Source: VBOC01 sp035635475
GTDB taxonomy: Bacteria > Bacteroidota > Ignavibacteria > UBA10030 > SZUA-254
Direction: 5' to 3'
Assembly (NCBI GenBank): GCA_035635475.1
Contig: DASQAZ010000117.1
Span: 27,789-91,788, forward strand
DNA: 64,000 nucleotides
This document shows positions 42,430 to 51,566 of the stretch, piece after piece (position 1 is the first letter of the stretch; every line of letters begins with the position of its first letter). The notes beneath the pieces are model-generated. The model was given only the letters and a program-made list of their open reading frames with translations. It did not search any database and was not told the DNA's origin. The translations under genes were made by a program, and so were the position numbers.

Positions 42430-45400
42430 ATGAAACGCATTGTTGCGCTTTTTGCGGCTCTGATGGTGCTGAGCCATTTCGCTTCGGCGCAGGTGACGCC
42501 GTGGCAGTGGGTTAATCCCCTCCCCCAGGGAAATCTCCTGAACAGCATCTGGGCGTTCAGCACCGACACGGCGGTTTCCGTCGGCGAACTGGGAACTATA
42601 TTAAAAACGTCGAACGGCGGCATGACCTGGAGCGTGCAGTTCAACGCTGCGGGGATTACCGACCAGTTGTTCGCAGTGCAGTTCGCCACGAGCACCATCG
42701 GGTGGGCGGCGGGGGGATCCGGGAGGATTTTGAAAACGACGGACGGAGGGATCACCTGGGACATCCAGAACCCGCTCGTACCGAATGACCTCTACTCGAT
42801 TGATTTTGTATCGCCGACCACAGGATGGACATGCGGATTCCAGGGTGCGATTCTCAAAACAACCAATGGCGGTTTGAACTGGACCCCGCAGAACAGCACC
42901 TCAACTTCCACGCTCTATTCCCTCTACTTTTTAACACCGACCACCGGATGGGCCGTGGGAGTCGGGGGTACAATATTGAAAACGACCGACGCCGGAACTA
43001 CCTGGGCGCAGGAAACAAGCGGAACAACCCAGCCGCTGTTCTCAGTCTACTTTACTTCCCCCTCGGTCGGTTTTGCCGTGGGGGCGTTTGGATTGATGTT
43101 CAAGACGAGCAATGGAGGAGCGACCTGGATACCGCTGACGAGCGGCACGAATCTCAGTTTGTTCGGACTCCAGTTCGCGTCGTCGTTGAATGGCTGGGTC
43201 ATCGGAGAATACGGGACGATCATCAAGACCACGAATGGGGGGGTCTCCTGGTTCGCCCAGGCCGGCCAGACTTTCAACGACCTGTTCGGCGTGCGATTTA
43301 TCTCAACCACAACCGGCTGGGCGGTGGGAGATTTCGGGACGATGATCAAGACGACTGACGGGGGCACAACCTGGACCCCCCAGTCGAACGGAATCAAGAA
43401 CACCATCGCTGCGATCTCTTTTCCCAGCGTCAGCGTCGGTTACACGGCCGGGGATATCGGGACGATCGCAAGTACGACCGATGGCGGACGGACTTGGACC
43501 CAGCTGAACAGCGGATCGTTCCGACCCTTGTGGGGCGTCGACTTCATCAGCACCACAACCGGCTGGGTGGTGGGCGACAGCGCAACCATTCTCAGGACCA
43601 CAAATAGCGGATTCTCATGGTCGGTGCAGCACAGCCACACTGATCCAAGCCTGTACTCTGTCTCTATGATAAATTCCACTACCGGATGGACCGTGGGAGA
43701 TTTTGGGACAATTCTCGCAACCAGCAACGCCGGGATCACCTGGACGCCGCAAGTTGCCAACACGACGCAATCGCTTCTCCGTGTTAAGTTCGCGGATGCG
43801 ACGACCGGCTGGACGGTCGGCTACGGCGGAACGATTTTCAAGACAACCAACGGAGGCACCACATGGACGCCTCAAACCAGCGGAACCACACAGCCGCTCT
43901 ATTCCCTGGAGGTGATCAGCCCCTCCACCGCCTACGCGGGAGGCGACTTCGGTACGCTGGTCCATACGACCGACGGCGGGGCGACATGGACCACCCAGAC
44001 AACGAATACGGACGCGACTCTTTATGGCCTCTCGTTCTATTCGCCGTCCGTAGGGTTCGCCGCCGGAGACGTCGGTACAATTCTGTACACGGCCGACGGG
44101 GGTGCAACCTGGACGCTGCCCTACAGTCCGACAGTGAATCCGCTCTTCGAAGCTCAGGTCGTAAAATCCGGAACGGGAGGAGTCGTATTCGCGGCGGGAA
44201 CCGGGGGAACGATCATCTGTGCCGCCATCTCCCCTCTTCCGATCCGGTCCTGGACCGGTGCATTCGATTCGTTGTGGACAAGCCCCGGAAACTGGAGTCC
44301 GGCAGGAACCCCCATCAAGGGTGACAGCGTCGTCATCCCTTTGACCGCGAACAATCCGGTCCTTCGTGCTGTGGTACAGGAAATCAACCTGGGGGGTTTG
44401 TCGATTGCCGCGGGTGCGAATCTGACCATCGGCGCGGGATTGTCACAGCTCATCGTCAAGGGAAGCATCAGCATATTCGGCACGCTCAACATCGAAGCCA
44501 ATGCTTCGCCAAAAATCACCGTGGGGGGTAACTTCTCCACCGTCGTCGGCGGTGCGTTCAATCCGGGAAATTCAACAATTGTCTTCACGGGCCCCGGACA
44601 GATCAAAGGCACGTTCAACGACATCGTCCTGAAAGAAAATGCGGTCGTGCAGACGGGCGGCAATGTCACCGTGAGAGACAACATCACCCTGCTTTCAAAT
44701 CTTCTTCAGCGGCAGGGCGATACGCTCACAATATTGAACTCCAGTCCGGGTTCGTTTCAAGGTCCGGCATTCGTCACCGGCGGAACGGTGAAGAGAGCGC
44801 TGCGGACCGGATCGGTCGACCAGTACCGTTTCGAGAGCCCGGCCACATTTTTGCGCTTTTACGGCGTCGGAACTCTTCCGGATACAGTCCTGATGACGAC
44901 CTTTCCCAACGTCTTTCCCCCCGGCCTGCCCGACTCACTGTTCGTGAAGCGATACTACACGATCACCGCGCTTGGCGGCAGCAATTATCAGGCTAGCCTC
45001 TCTCTGCGTTACGACAGCGTCGAATCTGCGATCCCAGTCAACGAATTGTCCCTCTTTCGCGACTCAAGCGGCGTGATTTTTAATATGGGAAGCTCGGACT
45101 ATCTCGACAGCGACGTCGTGGCAATTTCTCTCGACTCCGTCAGGAGTTTCTCCAAATGGTACCTCGGGAGATCCGATTACTTTCCGGTGCACCCGTTCGC
45201 ATTTCTGGATACACTGGTCCTGACCGATCAGGGCAGCCTGACCGGAAAGCTTGTCCTCGGGGCCCAGGCGGGTGCAAGCGACGGAATCGATCCCGCTTTC
45301 GGGGAAACAGAGCTGGCCGCGAGGCCCCCGGCGGGAACCTTTGACGTACGGTGGGTGATTCCGCCTACGCGGGGGACGAGCACCGACGTCCGGAACCTCC

Positions 45401-46779
45401 TCGCTCCTCCACAGCAGCGAGTGTACACATTCACGATCCAGCCCGGCGCTGGCGGTTATCCGTTCACCTTACAATGGAACAAGGCGGGCTTCTGTACGGG
45501 CACGTTTCTCCTGCAGGACCAAGGATCGCAGGGGGGCCTGTTCTCGGTGAGTATGAAAGCGCAGAATTCGTTCGTTGTAACGAACTCCTCGGTCGGCTCG
45601 CTTCAGATCGTCCATCTTCCCCCGGTCTACTATTCGTTCAACCGGTCCTGGAACATGGTGTCGCTGCCGCTCACGGCAACGAACGGCTCAAAGCGGAGCC
45701 AGCTGTTCCCGACTGCCATCTCACCGCTGTTCGGCTATAACGGCGGCTACTATATCAGCGACACGATGCGGAACGGGTTCGGGTACTGGTTGAGATTATC
45801 GACGGCCCAGACCCTCGGCTTCGACGGGTTGTCTCGGTCCCGCGACACGATCAACGTCGCAGACGGTTGGAACATGATCGGATCGATCTCCTCCTCCGTT
45901 GCAAAAACAAGCATCGTACAGATTCCCCCGGGCATTGTCGGCTCAAACTATTTTGGGTTCTCGAGCTCCTACATCGTTGCCGACTCGATCACGCCGGCAC
46001 GGGGTTACTGGGTCAAAGTGCACGGTGCGGGAAAGCTCGTCCTCTCCTCCACGGGAGCGGCGAACAAGCAGATTGCGGAGAATCCGCCGGCGGACGAGCT
46101 GTCCAAACTCAACCTCATTGGGGTTGAAGATCAGCGGGGCGATCATCAGGCGCTGTACTTCGGTTCCCCGGGGGTGTCACCGGAGATCGCATCCTGGTAC
46201 GACCTGCCTCCGACTCCTCCCGATCGATTGTTCGACGCCCGCTTCCAGTCGGGGAGCATGGTTCAGTCTATCGCCGACACAGGCGGAGAGTTCGCCGTCC
46301 GCGTCCAGTCCGACGCTTTTCCGATCAGGCTTTCGTGGAACCTCCGGCAGAGCACAGTACACTCGGTCGCGTTTTTCGACGCTCGATCGGGAGCGCAATT
46401 GTCTCAGGTGCTGACCGATCGGGAGGGCACCATCCTGATTAATGCGCCGTTCGCAGGTGTCATCGGGGTACGCGTGGGGACGTCGGGAGCGTTACCCCGG
46501 CAATTCGCGCTCCGCCAGAATTACCCGAATCCATTCAATCCGACGACATCGATTCGGTTTGACTTGCCCGTCGACGCGACGATTTCCCTCAAGGTCTACG
46601 ATCTCGTTGGCAGGGAAGTGGCCGTGCTTTCGGATAATGAAAAATATCCGGCAGGGTCTCACGTCCTCCGGTTGAACGGAGGTGGATTCAGCTCCGGCGT
46701 TTATTTCTACCGCCTTTCCGCGCATGGCGCCGACAAGCGGGAATTTCAACAGGTCAAGAAGCTCGTGATGTTGAAGTAA
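42430..46779 (+). CDS. secreted YCF48/BNR-repeat protein with type IX sorting domain
   Basis: 1449 residues. A signal peptide (cleavage after FASA, residue 20) is followed by about 13 repeats of some 41 residues (about 35-598) with the pattern GWAVG--GTI-KTT-GG-TW-PQ, that is, a YCF48-like beta-propeller. A beta-rich region follows (about 600-760, with NWSPAGTPIKGDSVVIP and glycine-rich turns), then domains with no clear match. The C-terminal 90 residues are a type A T9SS sorting domain (NYPNPFNPTTSI, then VYDLVGREVAVL and GVYFYRL). It is exported and likely attached to the surface or released. Confidence 0.92.
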   Translation: MKRIVALFAALMVLSHFASAQVTPWQWVNPLPQGNLLNSIWAFSTDTAVSVGELGTILKTSNGGMTWSVQFNAAGITDQLFAVQFATSTIGWAAGGSGRILKTTDGGITWDIQNPLVPNDLYSIDFVSPTTGWTCGFQGAILKTTNGGLNWTPQNSTSTSTLYSLYFLTPTTGWAVGVGGTILKTTDAGTTWAQETSGTTQPLFSVYFTSPSVGFAVGAFGLMFKTSNGGATWIPLTSGTNLSLFGLQFASSLNGWVIGEYGTIIKTTNGGVSWFAQAGQTFNDLFGVRFISTTTGWAVGDFGTMIKTTDGGTTWTPQSNGIKNTIAAISFPSVSVGYTAGDIGTIASTTDGGRTWTQLNSGSFRPLWGVDFISTTTGWVVGDSATILRTTNSGFSWSVQHSHTDPSLYSVSMINSTTGWTVGDFGTILATSNAGITWTPQVANTTQSLLRVKFADATTGWTVGYGGTIFKTTNGGTTWTPQTSGTTQPLYSLEVISPSTAYAGGDFGTLVHTTDGGATWTTQTTNTDATLYGLSFYSPSVGFAAGDVGTILYTADGGATWTLPYSPTVNPLFEAQVVKSGTGGVVFAAGTGGTIICAAISPLPIRSWTGAFDSLWTSPGNWSPAGTPIKGDSVVIPLTANNPVLRAVVQEINLGGLSIAAGANLTIGAGLSQLIVKGSISIFGTLNIEANASPKITVGGNFSTVVGGAFNPGNSTIVFTGPGQIKGTFNDIVLKENAVVQTGGNVTVRDNITLLSNLLQRQGDTLTILNSSPGSFQGPAFVTGGTVKRALRTGSVDQYRFESPATFLRFYGVGTLPDTVLMTTFPNVFPPGLPDSLFVKRYYTITALGGSNYQASLSLRYDSVESAIPVNELSLFRDSSGVIFNMGSSDYLDSDVVAISLDSVRSFSKWYLGRSDYFPVHPFAFLDTLVLTDQGSLTGKLVLGAQAGASDGIDPAFGETELAARPPAGTFDVRWVIPPTRGTSTDVRNLLAPPQQRVYTFTIQPGAGGYPFTLQWNKAGFCTGTFLLQDQGSQGGLFSVSMKAQNSFVVTNSSVGSLQIVHLPPVYYSFNRSWNMVSLPLTATNGSKRSQLFPTAISPLFGYNGGYYISDTMRNGFGYWLRLSTAQTLGFDGLSRSRDTINVADGWNMIGSISSSVAKTSIVQIPPGIVGSNYFGFSSSYIVADSITPARGYWVKVHGAGKLVLSSTGAANKQIAENPPADELSKLNLIGVEDQRGDHQALYFGSPGVSPEIASWYDLPPTPPDRLFDARFQSGSMVQSIADTGGEFAVRVQSDAFPIRLSWNLRQSTVHSVAFFDARSGAQLSQVLTDREGTILINAPFAGVIGVRVGTSGALPRQFALRQNYPNPFNPTTSIRFDLPVDATISLKVYDLVGREVAVLSDNEKYPAGSHVLRLNGGGFSSGVYFYRLSAHGADKREFQQVKKLVMLK
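42532..44222 (+). repeat. tandem YCF48-type coding repeats
   Basis: Thirteen clear units plus one degenerate unit, each about 123 bp. Conserved positions are GW-VG, GTI-KTT, GG-TW. The DNA copies have diverged, so this is an old protein repeat, not a recent duplication. Confidence 0.85.
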
Positions 46780-46794
46780 TCCGCGCCCGGCGGG

Positions 46795-47883
46795 ATGACC
46801 CCACGAGTTCGGGATATTCTGCTGATTCTTGTTTTCAGCGTCGTGTTGCTTCTCGTGCTCGAAATGCTGACACGTTTGGTCCTGCCTCAGGATTATCGGA
46901 CGACTTCGTTGAATGGGCTCCCCACAGCTAAGGACGACAGCGTACTCGGCCACCTCAACCAACCCGGTACTCATGTCAGGCTGGACGCTCCCGAATTCTC
47001 CGTCGAGTATATTGTCGGCGATGAAGGTTTCCGGGACGAGGTGACTCATTCCCACCCCAAACCGGATAGTGTACTTCGTATTTTGCTGTTGGGGGATTCC
47101 TTCACCTGGGGCGCGGGTGTGGCGTACGAGGGAATCTGGCCTGTCGTGTTCGAGCACAGATGTCTGGCGGATGGGCTGTCCGTCGACGTCATCAAAGCCG
47201 GAGTGTCGGGTTACGATACCCGGCAGGAAGTGATCTACCTCGAAAGGCTCCTCCCGAAATACCGGCCAAACATCGTCATACTCGCCTTTCTTCCGAACGA
47301 TCTTGTCACCAACCTCCCGATGAGCGGCAACGATTCGCTCGAAAGCCGGCAGGCCCTCAAACAGGATTCTCTTCTCGTCCGCAACCAGGGGGTCAAAGAT
47401 TCACCGTTACACATCCTGACGCTGCTGAAGCGGCTGTTCATGTCAAACGATTTTCTCTACACGAAGCTCTATTTCAATACCGATCGATCCCAGTATTTCA
47501 GTGTCCCGATGGCCGATCGGCTGAAGGCCCAGATCATGATCACGAAAGCGCTCCTCGCGAGGGCGCTCACGTATTGCCGGTCGAACAACACCGCCTTCAT
47601 CGCGTATTCCATCCCCCAGCAAATTCAGGTCCTGGTCAGGGCTCGCAATTATCACCCTCCCGGAATTGATGTCGAGTTCATCGATCAGGAATTCTCGGCA
47701 TTTGCACGCGATAGCTCGTTCACCTGGATCCCGGCCCTGCCGGCGCTTGTTGAGCGGTATCAATCCGATGGCAAGGATCTTTTTTTTCGATTAAATGGCC
47801 ACCTGAACAGGGAAGGAAATGCCGCGGTCGGGGACTATCTGTACTTGAAATTCAGGGAACTACGCAGGAATGAAATCAGGTAA
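46795..47883 (+). CDS. membrane-anchored SGNH/GDSL hydrolase
   Basis: 362 residues. An N-terminal helix (about 7-27) anchors it. The SGNH blocks are visible: LLLGDSFTWGAG (Ser nucleophile), AGVSGYDTRQE (Gly), FLPNDLV (Asn) and a C-terminal LNGHLNREGN (His), with Asp just before it in DGKDLFF. Such enzymes often deacetylate or esterify envelope polysaccharides. It starts 15 bp after the YCF48 gene and converges with lptB. Confidence 0.87.
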   Translation: MTPRVRDILLILVFSVVLLLVLEMLTRLVLPQDYRTTSLNGLPTAKDDSVLGHLNQPGTHVRLDAPEFSVEYIVGDEGFRDEVTHSHPKPDSVLRILLLGDSFTWGAGVAYEGIWPVVFEHRCLADGLSVDVIKAGVSGYDTRQEVIYLERLLPKYRPNIVILAFLPNDLVTNLPMSGNDSLESRQALKQDSLLVRNQGVKDSPLHILTLLKRLFMSNDFLYTKLYFNTDRSQYFSVPMADRLKAQIMITKALLARALTYCRSNNTAFIAYSIPQQIQVLVRARNYHPPGIDVEFIDQEFSAFARDSSFTWIPALPALVERYQSDGKDLFFRLNGHLNREGNAAVGDYLYLKFRELRRNEIR

Positions 47884-47899
47884 CGACGAAGCGCTCCGG

Positions 47900-48706
47900 T
47901 TAATCATATCGATCGAGCTTAAACCTTTCTCCGAGGTACAACCTCCTCGCCTCCGGGTCATTCGCCAGAAACTCCGCAGTGCCCGACTTGATGATTTTCC
48001 CCTCGAACATCAGGTAGGATCGGTCGGTGATTGAAAGTGTTTCGTGGACATTGTGATCGGTCACGAGAACGCCGATACCGCGGTTCTTCAAGTCGTGGAC
48101 GATCCGCATGATGTCCTCGACCGCGATGGGGTCGATGCCGGCGAATGGCTCGTCCAGCAGAATAAACTTTGGGTCCGTCGCCAACGACCTCGCGATCTCC
48201 GTGCGTCGCCGCTCACCCCCCGACAGCATGTATCCCTTGCTTTTCGCGACCTGCGTGATTCCAAAATCTTCCATGAGCTGGCCGCAGCGCGCCCGCTGGT
48301 CCGCCCGGGGTAGCTTCATTAACTCGAGAACGGCCAGGATGTTTTCCTCGACCGTAAGCTTCCGGAAGACGGACGCCTCCTGCGACAGGTAGCCGATGCC
48401 CATCCTGGCGCGTTTATACATCGGTTCCTTCGTAATCTCCCGGTCGTCGAGATAGACCTTGCCTGCCGTCGGTCCGATCATACCCACGATCATGTAAAAT
48501 GTCGTCGTCTTCCCGGCGCCGTTGGGTCCCAGCAAGCCGACGACTTCCCGCTGTTTCAGTTCCACGCTGACCGTGTCGACGACGAGACGCTTCTTGTACC
48601 GTTTGCATAGTCCCTCCGATCGGAGCGTTCTCACGCCCTCCGCGGAATCCAGCGCACCGGCAGCCGTTGTTTCAGTCTCGCGCATCAATCGGTCTGTGCT
48701 CGGCAC
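47900..48706 (-). CDS. lptB: LPS export ABC transporter ATPase LptB
   Basis: 268 residues; an ATG at 48685 gives 261, closer to the usual 240. Walker A LLGPNGAGKTTTFYMI, Q-loop YLSQEASVFRKLTVEENI, signature LSGGERRRTEIARSLA, Walker B FILLDEPFAGIDP and H-loop VLVTDHNVHETL are intact; AGIDPIAVEDI is typical of LptB. It powers LPS extraction from the inner membrane with LptFG, which are not in the window. It is the last gene of the Kdo/Lpt group. Confidence 0.96.
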   Translation of the reverse strand: MPSTDRLMRETETTAAGALDSAEGVRTLRSEGLCKRYKKRLVVDTVSVELKQREVVGLLGPNGAGKTTTFYMIVGMIGPTAGKVYLDDREITKEPMYKRARMGIGYLSQEASVFRKLTVEENILAVLELMKLPRADQRARCGQLMEDFGITQVAKSKGYMLSGGERRRTEIARSLATDPKFILLDEPFAGIDPIAVEDIMRIVHDLKNRGIGVLVTDHNVHETLSITDRSYLMFEGKIIKSGTAEFLANDPEARRLYLGERFKLDRYD

Positions 48707-48727
48707 CGGGCGTCCGTTCGGTTGGAA

Positions 48728-50029
48728 TCAATTTGGAACTGCAATTCTCTTCGAGGGCCGGTTCTCACGCCAGCTAAATCCGGGCAGATTGTACTCGCTT
48801 TCCCGCCGCCTGATCATCTTCTCCGGGTAGTACTCCCCTTCCGGTCCGGCGATCACCTTCAACTTATCGATCCGGCCGTTCGCAAACACAATCGTGACAT
48901 GATCTCCGGAGGCTTTGTTCAGGCCGTTCGGTTTGCTTCCGTCGAAGAGATAATACAAGCTCGTGGCGGTCTTGTCCACATCGATACGCTGAATCTTATT
49001 GTCGACAAACCGCATGGTAATCTCCTGCCCGGTCATTTGATCGAAACGGGTGGGGTACTGCGAGTCTCCGCGCGAAATCGCGTACGCGTTTCCCCGGACA
49101 TAGACCGTCCCAAGCTTCCGGTTCCGGAGCTTGATGAAGATCGAATCGCCGGAGACCTGATTCTCCTGCGCCCCCTCGCCGGTGTACCAGAGAAACGGCG
49201 ACCGCCGGAGGATGATGCTGTCGGCCTGCGTATACAATGTGCTCGCGCCCGCCTCCGCGGCGATCACGCCGCGGACGATTCTCACGCTGTCCCTGGCAAC
49301 GAGCTGACCGAGCGAGTCCTGGTAGGATTCCATGACACCGCTCGTCACAGCCAGCGTATCGAATGCTCCGTTCGAGGCGGTGTCGACCTGAAGCAGCCTC
49401 GGGTGATCCGTCATCCGGCTGTACCCCTTCTGCTTGAAATCCTCAAAATGGTTCCCGAATATCGTCATTCGATTGCGGCGGCCGGTGATTGTCACGTTAC
49501 CCCTTGCATCGGCTGACTGCTCCCGGCGGTCGTAGATCAGTTCGCGAGATTTGAGGATCGACTGCGTGTCGGAGACCGTCACATTTCCCCTGAAATAGAC
49601 TCGCTTTTGTTTCACAAAGTATTTGCCGTAATCGGCATTGAGAGTCGTATTCCGGTCTTCAACGGTTACCCGCTCGAAGGCTTCTGCAACTCTATCGTTG
49701 CCGTAATACATCCCGTGGCTGCACACCATTCTCATACTGCTGTCCCTCACCTCCACCTCGCCCTCGAGCTGGACAGTATTCGCCGTCAGGTACTGCAGGG
49801 CGCGTCTGCATGTCACGACGACGGACCCCTGCGTGAGTTTGACGTTCCCGATCAGCTCGCGCACCCGTTCCCCGTTGATTTCGCGGCCGGTCAGGCTGTC
49901 GGCATGGTTGAGCACCACAACCTTCTCGTCTTCCTGCGGCCTGGCAACACTCGGGAAGCAGAGAAGAAATCCCAACCCGATCGCAGCCCCGCGAAGATGA
50001 TTCCGGCGCAGCCAATCCGCCTCAACCAT
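48728..50029 (-). CDS. lptA: OstA/LptA-like LPS transport protein
   Basis: 433 residues, longer than E. coli LptA (185). After a signal peptide (about 1-31) come repeated beta-jellyroll strands of the OstA fold: LIGNVKLTQGSVVVTCRRALQY, RVYFRGNVTVSD, DARGNVTITGRRNRMTIFGNHFE, RVIRGV-type strands and AYAISRGDSQ. Length and repeats suggest two to three jellyrolls forming the periplasmic bridge. It starts inside the 3' end of lptC. Confidence 0.88.
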   Translation of the reverse strand: MVEADWLRRNHLRGAAIGLGFLLCFPSVARPQEDEKVVVLNHADSLTGREINGERVRELIGNVKLTQGSVVVTCRRALQYLTANTVQLEGEVEVRDSSMRMVCSHGMYYGNDRVAEAFERVTVEDRNTTLNADYGKYFVKQKRVYFRGNVTVSDTQSILKSRELIYDRREQSADARGNVTITGRRNRMTIFGNHFEDFKQKGYSRMTDHPRLLQVDTASNGAFDTLAVTSGVMESYQDSLGQLVARDSVRIVRGVIAAEAGASTLYTQADSIILRRSPFLWYTGEGAQENQVSGDSIFIKLRNRKLGTVYVRGNAYAISRGDSQYPTRFDQMTGQEITMRFVDNKIQRIDVDKTATSLYYLFDGSKPNGLNKASGDHVTIVFANGRIDKLKVIAGPEGEYYPEKMIRRRESEYNLPGFSWRENRPSKRIAVPN

Positions 50030-50576
50030 TCGCTTTTGACTGCCCGGTCACTTTGAAAATCGTGTAATGTTTTAACCCCTGGTCGGATTCCAGCCCGCGC
50101 CCCTCGATATGCTCGGTGGGAGAAAGGATATCGACGAAAGCGGGGGTCGTGACCCGTTGAGCGGCATTGCTCCAGTACAGATCCTCGGTTTTCAGGGTCG
50201 TGCCGCTGTCGGAAACAACGACAACGTTTTCATGGGCCTCGAAGTCGTGGGTTAAATCGTTCACTCTCCCCTTTTTCGCCGTCAAGACGGAGGTGTGACG
50301 CTCGTTCTGATCATAAAAGTCAACAATAATCGTGGAGTCGAGGATCGTAAATCGCTGGTCGTTGAACATCGCGATATGACCCGCATGGAGGATCGCGGTC
50401 GTCTTCCCGGAGTCAGTGAACGTAATCGTTGCGTTCCAGCTTTCCTGCGAGGGAGTGCCAAGCCCCGAGCCAACGGCGGAAACGGAGGGCCGTACCTTCT
50501 CCTCCGAGCACGAAGAGAGCATCCACCAAAGCCCGGGGAGCAGAAAGAGGGGAAGCAAATCTTTCAGCTTTGGCAT
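50022..50576 (-). CDS. lptC: LPS export protein LptC, lipoprotein form
   Basis: 184 residues. The N-terminus LLPLFLLPGLWWMLSSC is a lipoprotein signal (Cys23) rather than the uncleaved membrane helix of E. coli LptC. The rest is a single OstA-type jellyroll (ILHAGHIAMFNDQRFTILDSTIIVDFYDQNERHTSVLTAKKGRVNDLTHDFEAHENVVVVSDSG pattern, split across strands). Position between kdsD and lptA fits LptC. It overlaps lptA by 8 bp. Confidence 0.88.
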   Translation of the reverse strand: MPKLKDLLPLFLLPGLWWMLSSCSEEKVRPSVSAVGSGLGTPSQESWNATITFTDSGKTTAILHAGHIAMFNDQRFTILDSTIIVDFYDQNERHTSVLTAKKGRVNDLTHDFEAHENVVVVSDSGTTLKTEDLYWSNAAQRVTTPAFVDILSPTEHIEGRGLESDQGLKHYTIFKVTGQSKANG

Positions 50577-50579
50577 CGA

Positions 50580-51566
50580 TTACGGAGTCTCTCCTCCCAA
50601 TCCGGCTTTTACCAGCTCATGCAGGTGAACCATTCCCACGGGCCGATGTTCCCCGTCTACGACGATGAGCTGGGAAATATTGTGCGCCTCCATTTCCTGG
50701 AGGGCGAGCGCGGCGAGGACGTTTTCCGGAATTGTTTTCGGATGTTTTGTCATCACCATCTCGGCGGTGATGTGTGTGAAATCGGTTGTCTTCTGGAGGA
50801 ATCGGCGAAGGTCTCCGTCGGTGATAATGCCGATCAGCTTCCCGCCGCCGTCGACCACGCAGGTGGCGCCGAGGCGCTTCGACGTCATCTCGATGATGGC
50901 ATCGCGGATCGGGATATCCCGTTTCACTCGGGGGACGGCGCCATCTTTCACCATCAATTCTTCTATCTTGAGAAGCAGCCGGCGGCCGACGCTCCCCCCG
51001 GGATGGTAGAGCGCGAAGTCTTCCACCGTAAAATTCCGTAGCTGAAGCAGCGCCATCGCCAGGGCATCCCCGAACACCAGTGCTGCGGTACTCGAGGATG
51101 TGGGGGCAAGGTCATACGGGCATGCCTCCTCTTTGACCCCGGCATCGAGGATCATGTCGGAGATCAGCGCCAGTTTCGAGTTTGGATTTCCGACCATGGC
51201 GATGATCGGCACGCCGATGCGCTTGAACATCGGGAGCAGGCTGTGGAGTTCCGCCGTGTCGCCGCTTTTGGAAATACAAATAACAACATCCTCCTTCCTG
51301 ACCATGCCCAGATCCCCGTGCAGGGCGTCGGAGGGATGGAGAAAGAGCGCCGGCGTGCCGGTGGAATTAAAGGTTGCTACAATTTTCCGGGCCACATTCC
51401 CGGATTTCCCCATTCCCGTAACAACGACACGTCCCCGGCACGCAAACAAGACTTCGACCGCCTTCGCAAAGTTTTGATCGATGCGATCTTCGAGCGCGGC
51501 GACCGCTTCCGCCTCGATCCGGACTACCTCCTTGCCTTTCTTGATGATATCCGCGGACTTGGTCAT
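50580..51566 (-). CDS. kdsD: D-arabinose 5-phosphate isomerase (KpsF/GutQ family)
   Basis: 328 residues: an N-terminal SIS domain (about 35-170, VVVTGMGKSGNVARKIVATFNSTGTPALFLHPSDALHGDLGM) and two CBS domains (about 205-325, IRDAIIEMTSKRLGATCVVD, GIITDGDLRRFL). It converts ribulose 5-phosphate to arabinose 5-phosphate, the first step to Kdo. It overlaps the upstream unknown gene as ATGA and lptC follows after 3 bp. Confidence 0.96.
   Translation of the reverse strand: MTKSADIIKKGKEVVRIEAEAVAALEDRIDQNFAKAVEVLFACRGRVVVTGMGKSGNVARKIVATFNSTGTPALFLHPSDALHGDLGMVRKEDVVICISKSGDTAELHSLLPMFKRIGVPIIAMVGNPNSKLALISDMILDAGVKEEACPYDLAPTSSSTAALVFGDALAMALLQLRNFTVEDFALYHPGGSVGRRLLLKIEELMVKDGAVPRVKRDIPIRDAIIEMTSKRLGATCVVDGGGKLIGIITDGDLRRFLQKTTDFTHITAEMVMTKHPKTIPENVLAALALQEMEAHNISQLIVVDGEHRPVGMVHLHELVKAGLGGETP

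Noticed and set aside
42532..44222. CRISPR-like regular repeats
   Set aside because: The 123-bp units are coding, diverged, and lack spacers; they are protein repeats.
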